Shown here one piece after another: positions 55,919 through 64,000 of a DNA stretch of 64,000 bases. The stretch spans positions 54,882 to 118,881 of the forward strand of contig DLGF01000024.1 of the NCBI GenBank assembly GCA_002482545.1, read 5' to 3'. A program made the position numbers and the translations under genes. Numbering within the stretch: the stretch's first letter is position 1; every line of letters begins with the position of its first letter. Source of the stretch: Sporomusaceae bacterium UBA7701. GTDB taxonomy: Bacteria > Bacillota > Negativicutes > Sporomusales > UBA7701. The notes beneath the pieces were generated by a model. The model saw nothing but the letters and a program-made list of their open reading frames with translations, was not told the DNA's origin and did no database searches.

Positions 55919-58024
55919 CTACGCCTCGCGATTTTTATTTTCGGCATCCGCCGCTTTGAGCAATTCTTTGCGGGACAGGTTGATCCGGCCTTGACGGTCG
56001 ATTTCGGTGACTTTGACCAGGATCTCGTCGCCCGGTTTGACCACGTCTTCCACCTTGGCCACCCGTTCACGGGCCAGTTGGGATATATGGACAAGCCCTT
56101 CCTTGCCTGGCAGGATTTCGACAAAGGCGCCGAAATTCATCAGCCGGGTAACTTTGCCGAGATAGGTTGCGCCGACTTCGACTTCCCGGACCAGGTTTTC
56201 AATGATCTTCACCGCTTTATTGGCGGCTTCGACATCCACCGCGGCGATGAAGACTTTGCCGTCGTCCTCAATATCAATCGTTACGCCGGTTTCCTCAATG
56301 ATTTTCTTGATGATCTTCCCGCCTGGGCCGATGACGTCGCGGATTTTGTCGGGATCGATCTCCATTGTAATAATTCGCGGAGCATACGGCGACAGTTCAG
56401 GCCGCGGCTCGCTGATGACTTCCAGCATTTTGCCCATGATGTGCATCCGGCCGCGTTTGGCCTGGGCCAGGGCGGTAGTCAGAATGTCTTTGGTAATGCC
56501 GGCGATCTTGATGTCCATCTGGATGGCGGTGACGCCTTTGGTCGTGCCGGCAACCTTGAAGTCCATGTCGCCAAGGGCATCTTCGAGGCCCTGGATATCC
56601 GTAAGGATGGTGAAGTGGTCGCCTTCTTTCACAAGCCCCATGGCTACGCCCGAAACAGGCGCCTTGATGGGAACGCCGGCGTCCATCAGGGACAGCGTGC
56701 TGCCGCATACGCTTCCCATCGAGGTGGAGCCGTTGGATTCGAGCGCCTCCGAAACGATCCGGATGGTATACGGAAACTCGGTTTCCGACGGGATCACGGG
56801 AATCAGCGCCCTTTCCGCCAAGGCACCGTGGCCGATTTCCCGCCGGCCGGGCCCGCGCATCGGTTTGGTCTCGCCCACGCTGTAAGGCGGGAAATTATAG
56901 TGATGCATATAGCGCTTGGATTCTTCCACGCCGAGCCCGTCCAGAATCTGCTCGTCGCCGATCGCCCCCAGGGTGGTCACCGAGAGAATCTGGGTCTGGC
57001 CGCGGGTAAAGAGGCCAGAGCCGTGCGTGCGGGCCAAAACACCCACCTCGCAGGTGATGGGACGCACTTCCTCGATTTGCCGGCCATCCGGGCGGATTTT
57101 GTCGACGGTGATCATTTTGCGGACAATTTCTTTCAGGACCTTTTGGATAACATAGGCGATTTCCTTTTTATTTTCGGGATAATCGGCCAGGAATTGTTCC
57201 AAGGCCTCGTCCTTGACCTGCTTGGTTTGCTCTTCCCGGGTCTGCTTGTCCGAATGGGCGACAGCGACTTTCAGCTTTTCGGTGACAAATTCCCGCACCG
57301 CCTGGTCGATTTCCGCCGGGACTTCATAGAGCTTGATCGCCCGCTTGGGTTTGCCGATCTGAGCGACCATGTCCTCCTGGAAGGCAACGATTTGCCTGAT
57401 GGCGTCATGGCCGAACATAATGGCGTCCAGGATGATTTCTTCGGGAATTTCATGGGCGCCGGCCTCCACCATCAGCACGGCGTCTTTCGTCCCCGCCACG
57501 ACGAGGTTCAGATCGCTGCGCTCCTGCTGTTCGACGGTGGGATTCAGGACGAATTGACCCTCGACCAGGCCGACCCGCACGCCGCCGATCGGCCCCTTGA
57601 AGGGAATATCCGACAGGCTCAGGGCGCAGGATGCTCCGATCATCGCGGGGATGTCCGGCGGGTTGTCCTGGTCTACGGACATAACGGTGGCAACTACATG
57701 CACATCATTGCGGAACCCCTCGGCAAAAAGCGGACGAATGGGCCGGTCGATCAGCCGCCCGGAGAGAATGGCGGCCTCGCTGGGGCGTCCTTCCCGCTTG
57801 ATGAAGCCACCCGGTATTTTTCCCACAGAATACAGACGTTCCTCGTAGTCAACAGTCAATGGGAAGAAATCGATTCCTTCCCGTGGCTCAGCTGAAGCAG
57901 TTGCCGTGACAAGTACGGCGGTGTCGCCATACCGGACCAGAACTGCACCGCCGGCCTGCTTGGCCATCTTGCCTGATTCAACGATCAGGGATCTACCGCC
58001 AAGCTGCATTTGAAAAGTGTGCAT
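55919..58024 (-). CDS. pnp: polynucleotide phosphorylase
   Basis: A 701-residue phosphorolytic 3'-5' exoribonuclease. Two RNase PH domains (about 10-230 and 310-545) are separated by a helical domain. Phe-Thr-Arg-Gly-Gln-Thr near residue 345 and Asp-Met-Asp-Phe-Lys-Val near 488 hold catalytic residues. A KH domain (Ile-Gly-Pro-Gly-Gly-Lys) and an S1 domain end the protein. It degrades mRNA together with RNase Y. GGAGG lies before ATG 58024. A leader stem at 58060-58124 might serve autoregulation as in E. coli, but this is inference. Confidence 0.97.
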   Translation of the reverse strand: MHTFQMQLGGRSLIVESGKMAKQAGGAVLVRYGDTAVLVTATASAEPREGIDFFPLTVDYEERLYSVGKIPGGFIKREGRPSEAAILSGRLIDRPIRPLFAEGFRNDVHVVATVMSVDQDNPPDIPAMIGASCALSLSDIPFKGPIGGVRVGLVEGQFVLNPTVEQQERSDLNLVVAGTKDAVLMVEAGAHEIPEEIILDAIMFGHDAIRQIVAFQEDMVAQIGKPKRAIKLYEVPAEIDQAVREFVTEKLKVAVAHSDKQTREEQTKQVKDEALEQFLADYPENKKEIAYVIQKVLKEIVRKMITVDKIRPDGRQIEEVRPITCEVGVLARTHGSGLFTRGQTQILSVTTLGAIGDEQILDGLGVEESKRYMHHYNFPPYSVGETKPMRGPGRREIGHGALAERALIPVIPSETEFPYTIRIVSEALESNGSTSMGSVCGSTLSLMDAGVPIKAPVSGVAMGLVKEGDHFTILTDIQGLEDALGDMDFKVAGTTKGVTAIQMDIKIAGITKDILTTALAQAKRGRMHIMGKMLEVISEPRPELSPYAPRIITMEIDPDKIRDVIGPGGKIIKKIIEETGVTIDIEDDGKVFIAAVDVEAANKAVKIIENLVREVEVGATYLGKVTRLMNFGAFVEILPGKEGLVHISQLARERVAKVEDVVKPGDEILVKVTEIDRQGRINLSRKELLKAADAENKNREA

Positions 58025-58059
58025 ATTTGGTTTTCCTCCTCTAAGCCCCTTCTTCTTTT

Positions 58060-58124
58060 ACCAAAGTTTAACTCTTCGACATTTTTTTTATTATTCCCTT
58101 TTTTCTTGGACTTTAACCTTTGGT
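58060..58124 (-). promoter_or_regulatory. possible stem in the pnp leader
   Basis: ACCAAAGTTTAA (58060-58071) and TTTAACCTTTGGT (58112-58124) are complementary except for one position, with about 40 mostly A/T bases between. As RNA this would form a stem upstream of the pnp ribosome site. The remainder of 58025-58237 shows no gene. Confidence 0.45.
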
Positions 58125-58211
58125 TAAGGAGAGAAGGGGGGTTTTGATGTGTTTCGCTCCCGGCGAGCATACCGCCCCGGTGATGCCCGTCAGCCGAGGC
58201 GCCGGGATATG

Positions 58212-58238
58212 AAAAAAGCGGGTATCCCCGCTTTTTTT
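58212..58238 (-). terminator. terminator of rpsO
   Basis: A stem (aaaaagcggg with cccgcttttt) with A and T runs on both sides. It touches the rpsO stop. Confidence 0.93.
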
Positions 58239-58504
58239 TACTTTCTCAGGTTAAGTTTCTCAAGAATGGTGCGATAGCGTGCAATGTCGTTGTCGCGCAG
58301 GTAATTGAGAAGCCCCCGGCGTTGGCCAACCATTTTGAGCAGGCCGCGGCGCGAGTGATGGTCTTTCTTATGTTCCTTGAGGTGCTCCGTGAGATAGTTG
58401 ATCCTTTCGGTCAGGATCGCAATCTGGACCTCCGGCGACCCTGTGTCGCCTTCATGGAGGCGATACTTTTCGATAAGCTGCTGTTTGTACTCGGGTGTTA
58501 ACAT
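58238..58504 (-). CDS. rpsO: ribosomal protein S15
   Basis: An 88-residue small-subunit protein that binds the three-way junction of 16S rRNA. Leu-His-Glu-Gly-Asp-Thr-Gly-Ser-Pro-Glu-Val-Gln near residue 15 and His-Lys-Lys-Asp-His-His-Ser-Arg-Arg-Gly-Leu near 44 are its signature. ATG 58504 is chosen since AAGGAGG lies six to seven bases upstream; the 23 extra codons of the open frame are non-coding leader, where S15 often binds its own mRNA. It lies between ribF and pnp as in most bacteria. Confidence 0.98.
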   Translation of the reverse strand: MLTPEYKQQLIEKYRLHEGDTGSPEVQIAILTERINYLTEHLKEHKKDHHSRRGLLKMVGQRRGLLNYLRDNDIARYRTILEKLNLRK

Positions 58505-58683
58505 GCCGATTCCTCCTTTTGTCGTATCCCCTGTAGCCAAGACCATCGTCGGAGACTCGATGATCCTCGCCAAGGTTCACGCCCTAATTTGTCCCGGCGG
58601 GCGGCTTGCTATGCACCTGCCCCGCTCGGGTCCGGAATTTATTCTACCATAAACAGGATAGACTGTAAACTGTTTTTGCGTGA

Positions 58684-59613
58684 TTAGCCGTAGTATTGTT
58701 GGGCCGCGCTGATGTCTCTCGCAATCTGGGCTTTGAGACTGTTTACCCCGTCGAAGGTCTTCTCGTCGCGAATCTTGGCCAGGAAGTCGACGGCAATGGT
58801 TTGACCGTACAGATCCCCGGCAAAATCAAGGATATGCACCTCAATCCGCCGGGTTTTACCGCTGAAGGTCGGGTTGCTGCCGACATTGGCGAGGCCTTTA
58901 TAGGGGTTATGGCCGTCGCCTACGGCGATCTGCACGGCATAGACCCCGTCGCCCGGGCTGACAAGCTGATCGCTTACGGCGATATTGGCGGTGGGGAACC
59001 CGAGGATCCGCCCCCCCCGTCCGTCTCCCGCCGCAACCCGGCCGGTCACCTTGAAGGGGCGTCCCAGCAAGGTTGCGGCCTGCTGGACCTTGCCTCTCTG
59101 AATGAGCTGGCGGATGGCGGTGCTGCTGACTAATACCTTCCCGACATGCAGCGCCGCCGGGATCACCACCTCAAAGCCGTTCTCCTTGCCGCCCTGGCGG
59201 AGCAGTTCCGGCGTGCCGGCTCCCTTGTAGCCGAAGGTAAAGTTCGGCCCTACAACGACATAGGCGGGTTGCAGGACATCCGCCAGCAGGGCTACGAAGT
59301 CCCGGGGCGGCAGTTGCAGAAGCTCGCGGGTAAAGGGGACGGTGAGCAGAACGTCGATGCCGAGGGCGGCGATACGGGCCACTTTCTCTTCCTGGGTAAT
59401 AATCAGCGGCGGGCAACGCTTGGGATTGATCACGGACAGGGGATGATTGCTGAAGGTGAAAACAACGCTGGGGCCTCCCGCCCGACGGGCCAGCTTGGCC
59501 GCATGGCTGATGATCGTCTGGTGCCCGAGATGAACTCCGTCAAAAGTGCCCAGAGCGACGGCGGTTTGCCGCAGTCTTCCCTGAACATCCGTTAGCCGGG
59601 TGCAAATTTCCAT
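58684..59613 (-). CDS. ribF: bifunctional riboflavin kinase/FAD synthetase
   Basis: A 309-residue enzyme that makes FMN then FAD. The N-terminal adenylyltransferase domain has Gly-Thr-Phe-Asp-Gly-Val-His-Leu-Gly-His near residue 22; Ser-Ser-Thr-Ala-Ile-Arg near 163 follows. The C-terminal kinase has Gly-Phe-Pro-Thr-Ala-Asn-Ile near 204 and Asn-Val-Gly-Ser-Asn-Pro-Thr-Phe near 247. It sits between truB and rpsO in the infB cluster, a common order. Confidence 0.96.
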   Translation of the reverse strand: MEICTRLTDVQGRLRQTAVALGTFDGVHLGHQTIISHAAKLARRAGGPSVVFTFSNHPLSVINPKRCPPLIITQEEKVARIAALGIDVLLTVPFTRELLQLPPRDFVALLADVLQPAYVVVGPNFTFGYKGAGTPELLRQGGKENGFEVVIPAALHVGKVLVSSTAIRQLIQRGKVQQAATLLGRPFKVTGRVAAGDGRGGRILGFPTANIAVSDQLVSPGDGVYAVQIAVGDGHNPYKGLANVGSNPTFSGKTRRIEVHILDFAGDLYGQTIAVDFLAKIRDEKTFDGVNSLKAQIARDISAAQQYYG

Positions 59614-59651
59614 ACCGCTCTCCTCTATTGCAACTAAACATGAATGAGATG

Positions 59652-60524
59652 CTAGTGGGGCATAACTTTTAGCGGTTTAAGACCACTTTGCCCCGAAGTG
59701 CTTTCCCCGATCCCGACCAACACGCCCCTCTCGTCAAAGACCGCATAGAGCGCCGTCCGGCCGCCCGCTTCACAGGCGACCACCTGGCCGTTGCCGAAGG
59801 CCCGGCTGGCCGCTGAAGGCAGAATAATCCCGGGCAAGTGCCGGACGGCATGTTCGGCCGGCAGCACCGCCGCCTTGGGCTCGGCGGCAATCTCTTCCAG
59901 AGAAAAAGCATGATCCAAATCAAAGTCGCCGACCCGGGTCCGCACCAGAAAGGACATGGTGGCCGGACAGCCCAGGCGTTCGCCGATATCAAGGCAAAGG
60001 GAACGGATATAGGTCCCTTTCGAGCACGCTACGTCGAACAGCAGTACCGGAGGATCCAGCTTGATCGGGCGAATGGCCTTTATCACGACCTTGCGCGGCT
60101 GCCGTTCGATTTCGATGCCTTCGCGGGCCAGTTCATAGAGCTTTTTTCCCGCGATCTTGATGGCCGAATGCATGGGGGGAATCTGGTCAATGGTTCCGAC
60201 GAAATCCTGCAGGACGGCAAAAAGTTCGCCGGCGGCGGGAAGCCCGTCGGTGGAGGCGCGGCGGATGACTGCGCCGGTATCATCGCCGGTGTCGGTGGCG
60301 TAGCCGAAGGTCAACTCTACCCGGTAGGCCTTGTCGCGGTCGGCGGTATACTCGATCAGCCGGGTGGCCGGTCCCAGAAATACCGGCAGGATGCCGGCGG
60401 CGGCCGGGTCGAGGGTGCCGGCGTGCCCCACCTTTTTCAAGCCGTAAACCCGCCTGACAAAGGCCACGACGTCGTGGGACGTCATGCCGGGCGGCTTGAG
60501 CACGTTAATGATTCCGCCGGTCAT
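59652..60524 (-). CDS. truB: tRNA pseudouridine55 synthase TruB
   Basis: A 290-residue enzyme that isomerises U55 in the T-loop of tRNAs. Gly-Thr-Leu-Asp-Pro-Ala-Ala-Ala-Gly near residue 37 holds the catalytic Asp; Tyr-Ile-Arg-Ser-Leu-Cys-Leu-Asp near 175 is also conserved. The usual Gly of the motif (Ala-Ala-Gly-Val/Ile) is fully recognisable. ATG 60524 overlaps the stop of nrnA by four bases. Confidence 0.97.
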   Translation of the reverse strand: MTGGIINVLKPPGMTSHDVVAFVRRVYGLKKVGHAGTLDPAAAGILPVFLGPATRLIEYTADRDKAYRVELTFGYATDTGDDTGAVIRRASTDGLPAAGELFAVLQDFVGTIDQIPPMHSAIKIAGKKLYELAREGIEIERQPRKVVIKAIRPIKLDPPVLLFDVACSKGTYIRSLCLDIGERLGCPATMSFLVRTRVGDFDLDHAFSLEEIAAEPKAAVLPAEHAVRHLPGIILPSAASRAFGNGQVVACEAGGRTALYAVFDERGVLVGIGESTSGQSGLKPLKVMPH

Positions 60525-61474
60525 TGGCCGGATTCCGCCAGCAGCTTGACGGCAGCCTCCAGAATCCGCTCTTTGGCGGTGGAAAAGTCTCCGGCCACCG
60601 TGCAGCCGGCCGCCCGGACATGGCCTCCGCCGCCAAAGGAGAGAGCCAGTTGGCTGACATCGGCGTCGCGGGAGCGAAAGCTGATCCGGGTGCCGGCTTC
60701 CGTCGGGCGAAACATGATGGCAATCTCAACGCCTTCGATATTCCGGGGGTAGTTGATGAAGCCCTCGGTCGTTTCCGAGCCGTCGTCGACCAGTTCAGGC
60801 GGAATGGTTATGGCCGCGATTTTGCCGTTCTCATAGGTTTCGAGCGTCGCGAGCACCTGGGTGAGGGTTGTAATACTCTTTAGCGGCTTGGTCTCCAGGT
60901 ATTCCGAAATAACGGAAGGTTCCGCGCCAAGCTCGATAAGATCAGCCGCATACCGCAGCGTTGCAGAAGTGGTGTTGGCATAGCGGAAAAAGCCGCAGTC
61001 AGTGGCAATGGCCGTATAAAGGCAAACGGCTATATCAGGGGTAACGGCGGCATCCATCAGCCTCAGGAGATCATAGATGATTTCGCCGGTCGCGGCGGCT
61101 TTGCTGTCGATATACCAAAAATCGGCATACTTGGTGTTGGAGATATGGTGATCAATATTGAGAATCGGCGCATCCACGGCTTCCCGGACTCCGGCGATGC
61201 GCTCGGCATCGCTGGCATCCAGGACGACCAGCCAATCGGCCTTTCGCCTCGAACCGTCCGGCCGGCGGATTTGCTCAAATCCCGGCAGAAAGCTGTAGAG
61301 GGCGGGAAGCTCGTCATCCAATAACAACTCGACGTTCTTCCCGGCGGCGGCCAGATGGGCATAAAGCGCCAGCATCGAGCCCAGCGAATCCCCGTCCGGG
61401 TGGATATGGCCGGTCAGAATCAGCGAGTCGGCTCTATCAAGGTTTCGCGCAATCTCTTGCAGGGCAATTTCCAT
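60521..61474 (-). CDS. nrnA: DHH phosphoesterase NrnA (nanoRNase / pAp phosphatase)
   Basis: A 317-residue DHH/DHHA1 enzyme. Gly-His-Ile-His-Pro-Asp-Gly-Asp at residues 22-29, Val-Leu-Asp-Ala-Ser-Asp near 85 and Ile-Asp-His-His-Ile-Ser-Asn near 110 are the manganese ligands; Gly-Gly-Gly-Gly-His near 283 ends the DHHA1 domain. NrnA removes very short RNAs and hydrolyses pAp. It lies between rbfA and truB, a typical Firmicutes arrangement. Confidence 0.95.
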   Translation of the reverse strand: MEIALQEIARNLDRADSLILTGHIHPDGDSLGSMLALYAHLAAAGKNVELLLDDELPALYSFLPGFEQIRRPDGSRRKADWLVVLDASDAERIAGVREAVDAPILNIDHHISNTKYADFWYIDSKAAATGEIIYDLLRLMDAAVTPDIAVCLYTAIATDCGFFRYANTTSATLRYAADLIELGAEPSVISEYLETKPLKSITTLTQVLATLETYENGKIAAITIPPELVDDGSETTEGFINYPRNIEGVEIAIMFRPTEAGTRISFRSRDADVSQLALSFGGGGHVRAAGCTVAGDFSTAKERILEAAVKLLAESGQ

Positions 61475-61475
61475 G

Positions 61476-61832
61476 CTAGTGCCCCGCTTCTTCTTCTTTG
61501 ATTTTGGTCAGAAGTTCCTGGATCCGGACGCTATGTTCCAGGGACTCGTCGATATAGAGCGACAGCTCCGGCGTGAAGCGCAGCCGGATTCGCTTGCCGA
61601 TCTCGGACCGCAGGAAGCCGGCCGCCTTCTGGAGCGCTTGCCAGGTAGACGCCTTCTCATCCTCGCTGCCCATCAAGCTGACATAGGCCCGTGCGAAACG
61701 CAGGTCGCCCGTCACTTCTACCTTGGTGACGGTAACAAAACCGACCCGCGGGTCCTTTAGTTCGGTAAGAATAATTTTGCTGAGTTCCTGTTTGATGAAC
61801 TCCTGCACTTTTTCTGAACGCAATTGACTCAT
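61476..61832 (-). CDS. rbfA: ribosome-binding factor A
   Basis: A 118-residue KH-like protein needed for late 30S maturation. Val-Thr-Lys-Val-Glu-Val-Thr-Gly-Asp-Leu near residue 33 and Ala-Arg-Ala-Tyr-Val-Ser near 49 are family patterns; Leu-Arg-Phe-Thr-Pro-Glu-Leu near 85 closes the domain. It follows infB by 21 bases and precedes nrnA by one. Confidence 0.96.
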   Translation of the reverse strand: MSQLRSEKVQEFIKQELSKIILTELKDPRVGFVTVTKVEVTGDLRFARAYVSLMGSEDEKASTWQALQKAAGFLRSEIGKRIRLRFTPELSLYIDESLEHSVRIQELLTKIKEEEAGH

Positions 61833-61853
61833 ATGTTCAATCCCTCGTTTCGC

Positions 61854-64000
61854 CTAGCTTGGTTTTACAATTTCCATGGCGAACGCTTCAATCATGTCTC
61901 CCTCTTTGATATCGCGGTATTTTTCAATCGTAATACCACATTCGTAGCCGGAAGCCACTTCTTTGACGTCATCCTTGAACCGGCGGAGCGATTCCAGCTT
62001 GCCTTCGTGCACGACGATCCCGTTGCGGATGATCCTGACCTGGGCGGAGTTGGTGATTTTGCCTTCGAGAACATAGGAACCCGCAACAACGCCTTTCGGA
62101 ACGCTGATGACCTGACGGACTTCGACCCGCCCCAGGATGACCTCCTTGTATTCGGGGGCCAGCATGCCGGTCATGGCCGCTTCGACATCATTAATGGCGT
62201 CATAGATGACCCGATAAGTCCGGATATCGACTTTTTCGGTGTCCGCCGCCTTGCGGGCATTGTTGTCCGGCCGGACGTTGAAGCCGATAATGAGGGCGTT
62301 TGACGTGGAAGCCAGCATCACATCCGATTCATTGATCGCGCCAACGCCGGAGTGGATGATGTTGACCCGGACTTCTTTATTTTTAAGATTTTGCAGCGCC
62401 TGGCGAAGGGCTTCGATCGACCCCTGGACATCGGCTTTGACCACGATGTTGAGGTCTTTCAGGCTGCCTTCCTGGATATGCTTGAACAAATCATCCAGCG
62501 AAATTTTCTGGCCTTGCCCTATCTCTTCCGTCCGCCGTTTGGCCTGGCGCTTTTCAGCGACGGCCCGGGCGGTTTTCTCATCGACAACATGGAGCACATC
62601 GCCGGCCAGCGGCACATCGGACAGGCCAAGCACTTCGACCGGCGTGGCCGGCGGAGCTTTCTTCACTTTATCGCCGCGATCATTGACCATGGCGCGGACC
62701 TTCCCGAAAGCGGTGCCGGCGATGATCGAGTCGCCGATATGCAGCGTTCCTCTTTGGACCAGCACGGTGGCTACCGGACCGCGGCCTTTATCCAGTTGCG
62801 CCTCGATAATGGTGCCGATGGCGGGGCGATTGGGATTCGCCTTGAAGTCCTGAACTTCGGCCACCAGCAGGATCATCTCCAGAATGTCGGTGATGCCCTG
62901 TTTGGTGTGGGCCGATACCGGAACCATGATGGTATCCCCGCCCCAGTCCTCGGGCAGCAGGCCGTGATCGGCAAGCTGCTGCTTGACCCGGTCGGGGTTG
63001 GCGCCCGGACGGTCCATTTTGTTAATGGCGACGATGATCGGCACACCGGCGGCTTTAGCATGGTTGAGCGCTTCGATCGTCTGGGGCATGACCCCGTCGT
63101 CGGCGGCGACAACCAAAATGGCGATGTCGGTCACTTGCGCGCCGCGGGCGCGCATGGCGGTGAAGGCCTCGTGGCCGGGAGTGTCGAGGAAGACGATCTT
63201 TTTGCCCTGGTAGTTCACTTGGTAGGCGCCGATATGCTGGGTAATGCCTCCGGCCTCCTGCGAAGTGATATTGGTTTGCCGGATGGAATCCAGAAGCGAG
63301 GTTTTGCCATGGTCAACATGCCCCATGACGGTAACCACCGGCGGGCGGAATTGCAAATCCGCCGGGTCGTCTTCCGATTCCAGGATTTCCGTGGGATCGG
63401 CTTCGGGCGGAAGCTCTTCCACGGTTACCCCGAATTCGCTTGCCAGAATGGTGACTGTATCGAAATCGATCTCCTGGTTTATGGTGGCCATAATCCCAAG
63501 CAGCATCAACTTTTTGATAACTTCGCTAACCTCGCGGCCCAGCTTGGCGGCGAGATCCTTGACGGTAATCGGATCATTCAGCAATTTAATGGCTGTCGGG
63601 CGGACGGGCTCGGGCTTAGGGGGCTGCCGGAACTGGCCGGCGGCCTGCGACCGCTGGCTGCCGCCCTTCCGGTTTTGGCTGTGACGATCCTGAGCGCCCT
63701 TGTTGAAATTATCCCGATCCTTCCGGAATCCACCGCGATCCGAGCGTTGCGCTCCCCCCGGGGCTCCGCCCTGGGGCGCCTGACCGGGGCGGGCGCCTTG
63801 TTGCGGCTGGCCGGGACGGCCTTGGCCCCCCTGGCCGGGACGGTTATAAGGCGCTTGGCCGGGACGCGGACCCTGCGACTGATTGGGACGGCCCTGGCCT
63901 CCCTGACCCTGATAGCCGCCTTGGCCTCCCTGGCCGGGACGGTTATAGGGCGGCTGGCCGGGACGCGGACCCTGCGGCTGATTGGGACGGCCCTGGCCTC
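61854..64000 (-). CDS. infB: translation initiation factor IF-2 (N-terminus outside the window)
   Basis: At least 715 codons are visible and the frame is open to the right edge, so the gene continues upstream. The GTPase domain shows Gly-His-Val-Asp-His-Gly-Lys-Thr (G1), Asp-Thr-Pro-Gly-His-Glu (G3) and Asn-Lys-Met-Asp (G4). An IF2-N subdomain (Ile-Thr-Val-Lys-Asp-Leu-Ala) precedes it, and domains II to IV follow. The part beyond 63600 is a Gly/Gln/Pro/Arg-rich linker with tandem repeats. IF-2 brings initiator tRNA to the 30S subunit. Confidence 0.97.
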   Translation of the reverse strand, partial: GQGRPNQPQGPRPGQPPYNRPGQGGQGGYQGQGGQGRPNQSQGPRPGQAPYNRPGQGGQGRPGQPQQGARPGQAPQGGAPGGAQRSDRGGFRKDRDNFNKGAQDRHSQNRKGGSQRSQAAGQFRQPPKPEPVRPTAIKLLNDPITVKDLAAKLGREVSEVIKKLMLLGIMATINQEIDFDTVTILASEFGVTVEELPPEADPTEILESEDDPADLQFRPPVVTVMGHVDHGKTSLLDSIRQTNITSQEAGGITQHIGAYQVNYQGKKIVFLDTPGHEAFTAMRARGAQVTDIAILVVAADDGVMPQTIEALNHAKAAGVPIIVAINKMDRPGANPDRVKQQLADHGLLPEDWGGDTIMVPVSAHTKQGITDILEMILLVAEVQDFKANPNRPAIGTIIEAQLDKGRGPVATVLVQRGTLHIGDSIIAGTAFGKVRAMVNDRGDKVKKAPPATPVEVLGLSDVPLAGDVLHVVDEKTARAVAEKRQAKRRTEEIGQGQKISLDDLFKHIQEGSLKDLNIVVKADVQGSIEALRQALQNLKNKEVRVNIIHSGVGAINESDVMLASTSNALIIGFNVRPDNNARKAADTEKVDIRTYRVIYDAINDVEAAMTGMLAPEYKEVILGRVEVRQVISVPKGVVAGSYVLEGKITNSAQVRIIRNGIVVHEGKLESLRRFKDDVKEVASGYECGITIEKYRDIKEGDMIEAFAMEIVKPS
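63841..64000 (-). repeat. 99-bp tandem repeat inside infB
   Basis: The block beginning cggttata at 63841 recurs at 63940, giving a period of 99 bases (33 residues of Gly/Gln/Pro/Arg/Asn/Tyr). The second copy is cut by the window edge. It encodes the disordered IF-2 linker. Confidence 0.85.

Noticed and set aside
1..64000. CRISPR arrays, tRNA or rRNA genes, complete insertion sequences
   Set aside because: No regular short repeats with spacers, no tRNA-like cloverleaf with CCA or T-loop pattern and no DDE transposase were recognised. A dedicated tRNA or CRISPR program was not available.

Overview
The window is a GC-rich stretch of a Firmicutes chromosome, most likely an endospore-forming Negativicutes (Sporomusaceae-type) bacterium. 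That placement is inferred from gene content and order: spoVS, spoVK, ylmC/ymxH, ylxY, an ftsK/spoIIIE homologue, RNase J and RNase Y, a lysine riboswitch, and small proteins typical of that class. No rRNA or tRNA gene was seen. Almost every host gene lies on the minus strand. Reading in the direction of transcription (right to left) the order is infB-rbfA-nrnA-truB-ribF-rpsO-pnp-ylxY, two secreted wall-active enzymes, a processing peptidase, dut, ylmC, then lysine riboswitch-dapB-asd-dapG-dapA, rnjB-tepA-ylzJ-ftsK, mnmH-rodZ, ygiQ, rimO-cinA-DEAD helicase, recA-recX-rny-spoVS, pepA, miaB-mutS-mutL-miaA-hfq-spoVK-hflX. Much of this follows the Bacillus subtilis order (dapG-dapA-rnjB-tepA-ylzJ-spoIIIE and miaA-hfq-spoVK-hflX).

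The outstanding feature is at 2485-7019. The sporulation AAA+ ATPase gene spoVK is cut in two by a 4.5-kb element that carries a large serine recombinase. The 5' half (7566 down to 7009) has Walker A and Walker B. The 3' half (2492 down to 2092) has sensor 1 and the arginine finger. Both junctions carry the same 8 bases (TGGTGAAA on the gene strand), and recombination there restores one in-frame protein of 315 residues that matches SpoVK across the join. This is the architecture of the B. subtilis sigK 'skin' element: a gene needed only in the doomed mother cell, restored by excision during sporulation. The element also carries a 3D-domain wall protein, a secreted protein, a DEDD exonuclease with a SWIM zinc finger, two similar operator-like dyads and a separate 10-bp inverted repeat. 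Downstream of the 3' half, a small GTPase, a short UbiA-like membrane protein and a small membrane protein overlap start-to-stop. Their expression may therefore also depend on excision.

Elsewhere the sequence shows a canonical LexA-box recA promoter, a sigma-H-type promoter before spoVS, a sigma-A promoter before rny (whose TM-complete reading frame has no ATG, GTG or TTG start), a lysine riboswitch with terminator before dapB, an operator-like dyad at rnjB, and a 99-bp tandem repeat encoding the flexible linker of IF-2. A dyad-symmetric intergenic repeat family has at least two clear copies (41.5 kb and 50.6 kb) and one degenerate candidate (27.4 kb). At two of these sites the neighbouring terminator hairpin is duplicated on both sides of the insert.

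Functionally the host genes cover translation and RNA turnover (infB, rbfA, truB, rpsO, pnp, rny, rnjB, helicase), tRNA modification (miaA, miaB, mnmH, truB) and rimO ribosome modification, DNA repair (mutS, mutL, recA, recX), lysine/diaminopimelate supply for peptidoglycan and possibly spore dipicolinate, and sporulation or envelope functions.
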